A DNA stretch of 27,142 bases from Candidatus Pelagibacter sp. (GTDB lineage: Bacteria > Pseudomonadota > Alphaproteobacteria > Pelagibacterales > Pelagibacteraceae). Every line of letters starts with the position of its first letter. Position 1 is the first letter of the stretch. Position numbers and translations under genes: made by a program. The DNA lies in NCBI GenBank assembly GCA_028095445.1, contig JAOHCJ010000009.1, positions 1 to 27,142 on the forward strand, read 5' to 3'. Positions 17,219-24,005 of this stretch are shown here, one piece after another. The notes under the pieces were generated by a model. The model saw only the letters and a list, made by a program, of their open reading frames with translations, was not told the origin of the DNA and did not search any database.

Positions 17219-18529
17219 ATGAATGAAATATATTTAACAATTTTTTTTATTTGTTTATTGTTATTTTTATTGGGCTCTGGTGTGTGGGTTGCTTTAAGCA
17301 TGATAGCTGTTTCCGCAATTGGAATGATGTTTTTTACTTCAAGACCTGTTGGTGATGCGATGGCAACCACTATTTGGGGAACTAGTTCGTCATGGTCATT
17401 GACTGCATTACCACTATTTGTTTGGATGGGTGAAATATTATTTAGAACTAAATTATCTGAAAATTTATTTAAAGGATTGTCTCCTTGGTTATCAAGATTA
17501 CCAGGAGGATTAATTCATGTAAATGTTGTTGGATGTGCTTTGTTTGCTGCAATTTCAGGTTCTTCAGCTGCAACCGTTGCCACAGTTGGAAAAATGTCAA
17601 TCCCAGAATTAAGAAAAAGAAAATATCCAGAAAAATTATTGTTAGGTAGCTTGGCGGGTTCTGGAACCTTAGGTTTGTTAATACCACCTTCAATTATATT
17701 AATTATTTATGGTGTTACGATTGAAGACTCAATAGCAAAATTATTTATGGCAGGAATATTGCCAGGTATAATGATTGCATTATTATTCATGTCATATGTT
17801 GTTATTTGGTCAATTTTGAATAAAAAATTTATGCCAAAAAATTTGCAAAAATTTTCTTTTGCTCAAAAAATAAAAGGATCTAAGCAACTTTTGCCAGTTA
17901 TATTGCTAATTACTTCAGTTATAGGTTCTATTTATACTGGTGTAGCAACTGCTACGGAAGCAGCATCTTTAGGAGTAGTTGGTGCTTTAGTCTTATCTTG
18001 GCTTCAACAAACTCTTAATAGAAAAACTTTCAAATTATCTTTATTAGGTGCAACAAGAACATCTTGCATGATAGCTTTCATATTAGCTGGTTCAACATTT
18101 CTATCTTTGGCAATGGGCTTTACAGGGCTACCTAGAAATTTGGCTATATGGATTAATAATATGGATCTTTCACCATTCATGTTGATTTTTATTTTAACAA
18201 TTTTTTATATCATTTTGGGTATGTTTTTAGACGGAATATCAGCTGTTGTGCTAACAATGGCAATCATTGAACCAATGATAAGACAAGCAGGGTTTGATAT
18301 GATTTGGTTTGGGATATATTTAGTAATCGTAGTGGAGATGGCACAAATTACTCCACCAGTAGGTTTCAATTTATTTGTACTTCAAGGCATGGCTAATAGA
18401 GATATGGCTTTTATTGCCAAAAGTGCTTTTCCACTTTTTTTATTAATGATATTAGCAGTAATTATAATAATAATCTTTCCAGAAATAGCTTTGTGGCTTC
18501 CTAATAAAATGTCTCAAAATATTATTTAA
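17219..18529 (+). CDS. dctM: TRAP transporter large permease subunit (DctM family)
   Basis: DctM is the ion-coupled transport channel of the tripartite carboxylate carrier. The 436-residue protein is hydrophobic throughout, with about 12 membrane segments. It carries family motifs such as LPLFVWMGEILFRTKLSENLFKGL with a following SPWLSRLPGG, AAISGSSAATVATVGKMSIPE, GTLGLLIPPSIILIIYG, and near the C-terminus EMAQITPPVGFNLFVLQG. These loops shape the substrate and sodium sites. It follows dctQ by 2 bp and ends 3 bp short of the convergent TPR gene, with no terminator between them. The gene is intact, unlike dctP. Confidence 0.95.
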   Translation: MNEIYLTIFFICLLLFLLGSGVWVALSMIAVSAIGMMFFTSRPVGDAMATTIWGTSSSWSLTALPLFVWMGEILFRTKLSENLFKGLSPWLSRLPGGLIHVNVVGCALFAAISGSSAATVATVGKMSIPELRKRKYPEKLLLGSLAGSGTLGLLIPPSIILIIYGVTIEDSIAKLFMAGILPGIMIALLFMSYVVIWSILNKKFMPKNLQKFSFAQKIKGSKQLLPVILLITSVIGSIYTGVATATEAASLGVVGALVLSWLQQTLNRKTFKLSLLGATRTSCMIAFILAGSTFLSLAMGFTGLPRNLAIWINNMDLSPFMLIFILTIFYIILGMFLDGISAVVLTMAIIEPMIRQAGFDMIWFGIYLVIVVEMAQITPPVGFNLFVLQGMANRDMAFIAKSAFPLFLLMILAVIIIIIFPEIALWLPNKMSQNII

Positions 18530-18532
18530 TAA

Positions 18533-19030
18533 TTAATATTTAGAACTTCCTTGAGTGATTGCAGTTTGCAGTTCTTCAAATTCTTTACAGTTACAGCCTT
18601 TAAGAACTTTCAGTCTTTCTTTAGCTTTTTCAATTCTGTTTGTGTTTACATATAATTCACCAAGATATTCATTAATACCTTTGTGAGTAGGGGCTATCTC
18701 CAATCCTACTAAATAATATATTTCTGCATCTTCAAAATTTCCAATCTTTCTGTGTGTGAATCCAAGATAATTAAGAGTATCAGGATTTGCAGGATTCTCT
18801 GCATTAGCTTTTAAAAGATAGGTAATTGCTTTTTTGTAATATTTTATTGCTTTATCTTTTTTTCCTTTTTTCTCTAGTTTTTTAGCTTTTTTAATTTGTC
18901 TAGTTGCAAATTTGTAATTATCTAATTTCTTTACACCTGCATTACCATCCGAACCCCCATCTCCTGCTGAATAGGTAGGTGTTATTAAAAAAAAAGAGAT
19001 TAGTAATATATAAAAATATTTTTTTATCAT
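18533..19030 (-). CDS. Exported TPR-repeat protein
   Basis: A 165-residue protein with a signal peptide (residues 1-22, ending PTYSA), followed by a Gly/Ser/Asp-rich linker and then two to three tetratricopeptide repeats. These read AIKYYKKAITYLLKANAENP, TLNYLGFTHRKIGNFEDAEI and YLGELYVNTNRIEKAKERLK. A CNC pair (C146, C148) sits just after the repeats and is unusual in a small TPR protein; it might bind metal or be redox-active. It has no detectable enzyme domain. It lies 2 bp downstream of pxpA on the same strand, so the two are probably co-transcribed, and it ends 3 bp from dctM. A role helping the nearby transporter or oxoprolinase is possible but unsupported. Confidence 0.8.
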   Translation of the reverse strand: MIKKYFYILLISFFLITPTYSAGDGGSDGNAGVKKLDNYKFATRQIKKAKKLEKKGKKDKAIKYYKKAITYLLKANAENPANPDTLNYLGFTHRKIGNFEDAEIYYLVGLEIAPTHKGINEYLGELYVNTNRIEKAKERLKVLKGCNCKEFEELQTAITQGSSKY

Positions 19031-19032
19031 AA

Positions 19033-19806
19033 TTAATTAAATTTTGTCATTTTATTCAAAGGCTTTAGTTTAAGGTTATGTTTAATCAAATTTTGTTTGA
19101 TAGATTTAGCTGTAACTAAAGAACTATTATTGTCACCATGTATGCAAATCGAGTCAATTTGACAAGGAATTTTTTTACCACTGAGACAATTTAGTGATTG
19201 GTTTTGAATCATTTCAAGTACATGTTTTTTTGCAACTTCTGGGTCTGTTATAAGGGCTTTTGGCTTAGATCTGGAAACTAAATTACCATCATCTTCATAG
19301 TTTCTATCAGCAAATATTTCACAAGCTATTTTCATATTTAGTTTTTTTGCAGCAATTTCCATTTTTGATCCAGTTGGAACAAGATATATTACATCTTTAC
19401 TTATTTCATTAATTGCAGATGCAAGTGTATTAGCTAACTCTAGATCTTCACATGCCATATTATTAAGTGCTCCATGCGGTTTAATATGAGTAACATATGC
19501 ATTATTTTTTTGAGCTATAGTTTGTAATATTTCATATTGATCAAATATTAATTTTTTTATTTCAAAATTATTTAAATTTATTCTTTTTCTTCCAAAGTTT
19601 TTAGGGTCATTAAAAGATGGATGAGCACCAATACTAACTCCATTTTTTTTTGAGATTTTGATTACCATATCCATTGTTTGCTCATCACCAGCATGATATC
19701 CGCAAGCAATATTTGCAGAATTTACAATATTTAGTAAATCAGGATCATTTTCAGTAGAATGAAACTCTGATTTTTCCCCTAAATCGCAATTGATATTAAT
19801 TTCCAT
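19033..19806 (-). CDS. pxpA: 5-oxoprolinase subunit PxpA (LamB/YcsF family)
   Basis: PxpA works with PxpB and PxpC in the ATP-dependent cleavage of 5-oxoproline (pyroglutamate) to glutamate. Family hallmarks include ININCDLGEKSEF, SANIACGYHAGDEQTMD, GVSIGAHPSFNDPKNFGR, THIKPHGALNN and ICIHGDNNSS. I chose the ATG at 19806-19804 (MEININCDLGE, 257 residues) because the family begins about here. The frame is open to an ATG at 19836, which would add ten unlike residues and overlap the pxpB start. With the chosen start, pxpA and the divergent pxpB are 28 bp apart. Subunit A is thus transcribed opposite to its partners B and C, an uncommon split of the usual operon. Confidence 0.93.
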   Translation of the reverse strand: MEININCDLGEKSEFHSTENDPDLLNIVNSANIACGYHAGDEQTMDMVIKISKKNGVSIGAHPSFNDPKNFGRKRINLNNFEIKKLIFDQYEILQTIAQKNNAYVTHIKPHGALNNMACEDLELANTLASAINEISKDVIYLVPTGSKMEIAAKKLNMKIACEIFADRNYEDDGNLVSRSKPKALITDPEVAKKHVLEMIQNQSLNCLSGKKIPCQIDSICIHGDNNSSLVTAKSIKQNLIKHNLKLKPLNKMTKFN

Positions 19807-19834
19807 ACACTTTAAGTCTGGAGTATAACATGAC

Positions 19835-20521
19835 ATGATTAAAAATATATCAAATCTTGGTGATTCAGCAGTATATTGTGACTTTGGCTATGAAGTTAGT
19901 GAGACGATTAATACTAATGTTATTGCTTATTTTAATCACTTATCAAAATTAGTAAAAGAAAAAAAAATTGAAGGAATAACCAATTTAACCCCATCATATA
20001 ATAAGTTAATTATTAGTTTTGACCTAGGTATTACTACTTATAAACAAATAAAAAGTATAATTGAAAATTTAATTATTCAAAAAGAGATAAAAAAAAATAA
20101 TCAAAAAATTAAAATCCCAGTGTGTTGTGAGGAGGAGTATGGATTAGATTTTAAAAGATTAGTGAAAAAGCTAAACTTAGAAAAAGATGAAATACTTAAC
20201 TTATATTTTAAAAAAGAATATTTTTGTTATATGACTGGCTTTATTGCTGGAATGCCTTTTTTAGGAGATTTAAATAAAGAGATCAGGTGTGATCGATTAG
20301 AGACACCGAGAGTAAAAGTGCCAAAAGGATCAGTAGGTATTACAGAACAATTTGCAAATATCTACACTTTTGAAAGTCCTGGTGGGTGGAATATAATTGG
20401 AAATACACCAAAAAAAATTTTTTATAATAAAAGTTTAAATCAACCGGCATTAGTTAATCCAGGAGATAGAGTTCAATTTTATCAAATAACAAAAAAAGAA
20501 TTCTTAAATTGGAATGAATAA
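19835..20521 (+). CDS. pxpB: 5-oxoprolinase subunit PxpB (KipI-like)
   Basis: PxpB is the cyclophilin-like subunit formerly called KipI or allophanate hydrolase subunit 1. The 228-residue protein shows the family start (ISNLGDSAVYCDFG) and the segment EGITNLTPSYNKLIISFD. The C-terminal domain reads YMTGFIAGMPFLGDL, RLETPRVKVPKGSVGI, TFESPGGWNIIGNTP and LVNPGDRVQFYQI. It overlaps the next gene, pxpC, by 8 bp, as expected for subunits made together. The gene is intact. The older annotation as a sporulation kinase inhibitor is a Bacillus-specific name; the 5-oxoprolinase role is the well-supported general one. Confidence 0.94.
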   Translation: MIKNISNLGDSAVYCDFGYEVSETINTNVIAYFNHLSKLVKEKKIEGITNLTPSYNKLIISFDLGITTYKQIKSIIENLIIQKEIKKNNQKIKIPVCCEEEYGLDFKRLVKKLNLEKDEILNLYFKKEYFCYMTGFIAGMPFLGDLNKEIRCDRLETPRVKVPKGSVGITEQFANIYTFESPGGWNIIGNTPKKIFYNKSLNQPALVNPGDRVQFYQITKKEFLNWNE

Positions 20522-21468
20522 GTCATATTTTGAAATTTTAAGACCAGGCTTGAATACAACTATTCAAGACAAAGGCAGAGACCATTTATACCATGTTGGG
20601 ATAGCTGTAAGTGGAGCTATAGATCAAAGAAATTATAAATTAGCTAATAGTTTAGTGGGAAATCAGTTAAGTGATGCAGTTATTGAATTTGCATACCAAG
20701 GTCCCTTAATAAGATTAAAATATGGAAAAAATTATTTTTGCAATAACTGGTGATATAATTTTTAAAATTATTAGAAAAGGATCCAAAGCAGAGGATGGAA
20801 AGTGCTATAAGAGTTATATTTTGAAAGACGATGATCAAATTGACATAATTTCCACAAATAAATCAGCATATGGCTATCTTTCTGTTCAAGGTGGTTTTGA
20901 ATTAGATAAAATTTGGAACAGTTACTCAATAAATACAAAAGCAAATATTGGACCTAATGATGGAAAAAAATATTCTTTAGAAGACATAATTTTTTTGAAA
21001 AATTCAGAAATAAAAAAAATGGCCCAAAAAAAGATTAATTATAAAGAGACTTCTGATAATATAATTAGAGTTATCAAAGGTACTAACTTTGACTACTTTC
21101 CAGAAGAATCAATAAAAAATTTTTTTAACAAAAAATTCTTAGTTACAAATCTTGCAGACCGAATGGGTATAAGATTGAAGGGCCAAAAAATCGAAAATAT
21201 TAAAAATACCAATATTAAATCTGAAGGTTTAGTTAGAGGTGTTATTCAGGTACCAGCTGACGGCAACCCTATTATGATGTTATCAGATCATGGAACTATT
21301 GGTGGATATCCTAAAATTGCTAATGTTATATCCGCTGATTTAGATGTAATTGGACAATTAACGCCAGGAACATATATAAACTTTAAAGAAGTAAGCCTTG
21401 AAGAAGCTGAAAATATATTTAAAGCATATACCCAAGATACAATTGAATATATAAATGAATGTAATTAA
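20514..21468 (+). pseudogene. pxpC: 5-oxoprolinase subunit PxpC (KipA-like), interrupted by one extra A
   Basis: PxpC (KipA, allophanate hydrolase subunit 2-like) is the third subunit of 5-oxoprolinase. The first frame (20514-20753) has the N-terminus FEILRPGLNTTIQDKGRDH and GIAVSGAIDQRNYKLANSLV. The second (20722-21468) has YGYLSVQGGFEL, NLADRMGIRLKGQKI, EGLVRGVIQVPADGNPIMML and SDHGTIGGYPKIANVISADL. Taking one A from the A6 run at 20726-20731 joins them smoothly (KYGKIIFAITGDIIF) into 317 residues, the normal length. The shift could also lie a few bases to either side. The gene overlaps pxpB by 8 bp and the permease gene after it by 14 bp. All known active-site regions are present once the frame is restored. 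Confidence 0.9.
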
Positions 21469-22330
21469 AAATATTCCAGGCCCAATATTAATATTCATGG
21501 GTGCTTTAAGCTTAAGTTTTGGTGGACTAATTGTTAAATCATTCGATGGTGCAACTTTGTGGCAAATATTATTTTGGAGATCACTTTTTTTTTCTTTGAC
21601 TGTGCTTACATTTTTAATAATTAGCTATGGAAAAAAAACATTTTCTGCTTTCTATGATTCTGGTTTACCAGGTTTTTTTGGTGGTATAATATTATCTTTT
21701 GGTTTTTGTGGTTATGTATTTGCTATGTATAATACAACAGTTGCAAATACAAATTTTATAATATCACTACAAATTCTATTTTTAGCAATTTTTGGTTATT
21801 TTTTTTTAAAAGAAAAAATTTCTGCAATTACATTAACATCAATTATTTTGGCAATTTCAGGAGTTTTTTTAATGGTTGGAAATTCATTATCACCTGGAGA
21901 GCTATCAGGAAATTTAGCTGCATTCACCATGCCAATTACGTTTGCAATATTAATTATGATTGTAAGAAAGTTTCCTACTGTTGACATGGTCCCAGCACAA
22001 TTTGTTGCAGGCATTAGTTCATGTCTAATTGGATTTTTACTTTCTAATAAATTGATGATTTCTTCACACGATATTTTTTTAGGTTTTTTGGCTGGTTTTT
22101 TTCAAGTTGGCTTTGGGTTTATTTTTATAACAATTGGAGCGCGAAGTACTCCATCAGCAATGGTTGGAGTTATAATGCTATCAGAGTCGGTTCTCGGTCC
22201 AATTTGGGCATTTTTATTTGTTAGCGAAAGACCATCAACGTTTGGGCTGATAGGTGGTGCTATTATTCTTTTTGCAGTTTTAATCCAATTTTATTCTTTA
22301 TTATCATCAAGAAAAAAAATTTCTAATTGA
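21455..22330 (+). CDS. EamA/DMT-family transporter
   Basis: A 291-residue integral membrane protein of the drug/metabolite transporter (EamA, formerly DUF6) type, with ten predicted spans in two five-helix halves. Typical motifs are GALSLSFGGLIVKSFDGATLW and FWRSLFFSLTVL early in each half-repeat. Later come NTTVANTNFIISLQILFLAI, FFLKEKISAITL with SIILAISGVFLMV, and in the second half ARSTPSAMVGVIMLSESVLG and VSERPSTFGLIGGAIILFAV. Members export or import small metabolites such as amino acids. The start at 21455 lies inside the pxpC 3' end (14-bp overlap), so it is coupled to the oxoprolinase genes. An amino-acid-related substrate is plausible, but the sequence does not specify one. Confidence 0.88.
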   Translation: MNVIKNIPGPILIFMGALSLSFGGLIVKSFDGATLWQILFWRSLFFSLTVLTFLIISYGKKTFSAFYDSGLPGFFGGIILSFGFCGYVFAMYNTTVANTNFIISLQILFLAIFGYFFLKEKISAITLTSIILAISGVFLMVGNSLSPGELSGNLAAFTMPITFAILIMIVRKFPTVDMVPAQFVAGISSCLIGFLLSNKLMISSHDIFLGFLAGFFQVGFGFIFITIGARSTPSAMVGVIMLSESVLGPIWAFLFVSERPSTFGLIGGAIILFAVLIQFYSLLSSRKKISN

Positions 22331-22355
22331 CTTATTTAGTCAATTAATAGATTAT
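22324..22355 (+). promoter_or_regulatory. Predicted promoter of gcvTHP with an 8-bp inverted repeat
   Basis: TTGACT (22327-22332) and GATTAT (22350-22355) have 17-bp spacing, so transcription would begin near 22362, exactly where the riboswitch starts. The -35 box forms part of a perfect inverted repeat, TAATTGAC-N7-GTCAATTA (22324-22346), which overlaps the stop codon of the permease gene. The repeat may be an operator, or a weak 3'-end hairpin for the upstream gene. No T-tract follows, so a terminator is less likely. Confidence 0.5.
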
Positions 22356-22360
22356 TGATT

Positions 22361-22522
22361 TACGGGAGAGACTACAAAATACTGTAGCGCCGAAGGAGCA
22401 ACCACCCAGGAATCTCTCAGGCAAAAAGGACCGTAACTTATTAACTCTGGAAAGAGATTTAGTTCTCGCCGAAGGAGCAAAACTCTCAGGCAAACATACA
22501 GATGGGTATAGTAGAGTTAATA
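22361..22522 (+). ncRNA. Tandem glycine riboswitch upstream of gcvT
   Basis: Two glycine aptamers are visible. Aptamer 1 (about 22361-22435) has GGGAGAG, GCGCCGAAGGAGCAA, then TCTCTCAGGCAAAAAGGACC. Its P1 pairs TACGG (22361-22365) with CCGTA (22431-22435). Aptamer 2 (about 22439-22522) has CTCGCCGAAGGAGCAA and CTCTCAGGCAAAC. Its P1 pairs TATTAACTCT (22439-22448) with AGAGTTAATA (22513-22522), so the 3' strand reaches the A of the gcvT start codon. The linker is about 3 nt. There is no terminator or poly-T between aptamer 2 and gcvT, which implies translational control. The tandem architecture and position before gcvT are characteristic of this class, and glycine riboswitches have been reported in SAR11. 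Confidence 0.96.
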
Positions 22523-23628
22523 TGGAAAATAAAAAAACAGCACTTAATTCATTACATATAAAATATGGAGCAAAGTTAGTTTCATTTGCTGGATATGAAA
22601 TGCCAATTCAATATTCATCAGGAATTATTGAGGAACATAAAAGTACCAGAGAAAATGCTGGTATTTTTGATGTATCGCATATGGGACAATTATTTATTAA
22701 GGGAGATGATACACTAGCAAAAGATCTTGAAAAAATTTTTCCTACAGAATTGAGTAATGCAGTGCTGAATCAATCAAAATATAGTTTTTTAATGAATGAT
22801 GAAGCAGGAATTCATGATGATTTAATTATCACCAAGGTACAGGGAGGTTTTAATATTGTTTTAAACGCAGCCTGTAAAAATTCTGATTTTAAACTTTTAT
22901 CAAATTTATTAGCTAAAAAATATGAAATGATTTTAAGTGAAGAATTATCTCTTATAGCAATACAAGGTCCTAAAGCAGTTAAAATATTAGAAAAAATAAT
23001 TAATGGTGTTTCTAATTTAAAATTTATGAATGGTAGTAAATTTAATTATCTTAATGAAAATGTTTATATTACAAGATCTGGTTACACTGGTGAGGATGGA
23101 TTTGAAATATCTATAAAAAATATGAATGCAGAAACATTTGTAGAAAAACTTATCGAAGAAGGAGCTAGTTTGATAGGGTTAGGAGCTAGAGATACCTTAA
23201 GATTAGAAGCAGGACTTTGTTTATATGGTCATGATATGGATATCAATAAAAGTCCAGTTGAAGCAAATTTAAAATGGGCAATATCAAAAAATAGAATACG
23301 AGAGGGTGGATTTATTGGTTTTGAAAAAATCAAGTCTCAAATTGAAAAAGGAGTGAATAAAGTCCGTGTTGGAATTAAACCAGAAGGAAGAATTATAGCT
23401 AGAGAAAAAACCTCGATATTTGATAAAGATGATAAAAATATTGGTGAAATTACAAGTGGAACTTTTGGGCCAAGTGTTCAAGCACCAGTTGCCATGGGAT
23501 ATGTTGAAAATTCATTTTCTAAAATCGATACTAAGGTTTTTTTAGAAGTAAGAGGAAAAAAATATCCAGCAATTATTAGTAATTTGCCATTTTATAAAAA
23601 GAATTATGTGAAAGGAGTTAATAAATGA
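22522..23628 (+). CDS. gcvT: Glycine cleavage system T protein (aminomethyltransferase)
   Basis: GcvT moves the one-carbon unit from the aminomethyl-lipoyl H protein to tetrahydrofolate, releasing ammonia. At 368 residues the length is normal. Folate-binding and core motifs include [28 protein letters not shown] and [31 protein letters not shown] and the late [10 protein letters not shown] are also conserved. The ATG at 22522 is fixed by the family N-terminus and by the riboswitch ending against it. There is only a weak GAG resembling a Shine-Dalgarno, and it lies within the riboswitch helix P1. The stop overlaps the gcvH start by 4 bp (ATGA), giving tight coupling with the next gene. Confidence 0.97.
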   Translation: MENKKTALNSLHIKYGAKLVSFAGYEMPIQYSSGIIEEHKSTRENAGIFDVSHMGQLFIKGDDTLAKDLEKIFPTELSNAVLNQSKYSFLMNDEAGIHDDLIITKVQGGFNIVLNAACKNSDFKLLSNLLAKKYEMILSEELSLIAIQGPKAVKILEKIINGVSNLKFMNGSKFNYLNENVYITRSGYTGEDGFEISIKNMNAETFVEKLIEEGASLIGLGARDTLRLEAGLCLYGHDMDINKSPVEANLKWAISKNRIREGGFIGFEKIKSQIEKGVNKVRVGIKPEGRIIAREKTSIFDKDDKNIGEITSGTFGPSVQAPVAMGYVENSFSKIDTKVFLEVRGKKYPAIISNLPFYKKNYVKGVNK

Positions 23629-24005
23629 GTGAAGTTAAATTTTCTAAGGAACATGAGTGGATAACATTAAATGGGGATATTGCTACCATTGGAATTACAC
23701 AACATGCAACTGAAATGTTAGGCGATATAGTTTTTGTTGAATTACCAGAAAAAGGTTCATCTGTAGTTAAAGATGGAAATGCTGGAGTTGTTGAGTCAAC
23801 AAAAGCTGCAAGCGATGTTTATACACCTGTATCTGGTGAAGTAGTTGAAAATAATCAGTCAATAGTTGACGATCCTGCAAAAATTAATTCAGATCCTGAA
23901 AATGAAGCTTGGTTTTTTAAATTAAAGATCAAAGATAAATCAGAATTAGATACATTAATGAACAAAGAAGAATATGAAAAATTTTCAAAAGAAAGTGCCA
24001 GTTAA
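23625..24005 (+). CDS. gcvH: Glycine cleavage system H protein (lipoyl carrier)
   Basis: GcvH shuttles the aminomethyl intermediate between the P, T and L proteins on a lipoyl arm. The 126-residue protein has the family start ([20 protein letters not shown]) and [17 protein letters not shown]. The lipoylation site is [18 protein letters not shown], with Lys60 as the modified residue. [10 protein letters not shown] and the acidic C-terminus are typical. It overlaps gcvT by ATGA, and gcvP follows with no gap. The L protein (lipoamide dehydrogenase) is not in the window. Confidence 0.98.
   Translation: MSEVKFSKEHEWITLNGDIATIGITQHATEMLGDIVFVELPEKGSSVVKDGNAGVVESTKAASDVYTPVSGEVVENNQSIVDDPAKINSDPENEAWFFKLKIKDKSELDTLMNKEEYEKFSKESAS

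Noticed and set aside
19807..19836. Longer pxpA start at ATG 19836
   Set aside because: The extra ten residues do not match the family N-terminus and would overlap the pxpB start codon; ATG 19806 gives the standard MEININCDLGE.
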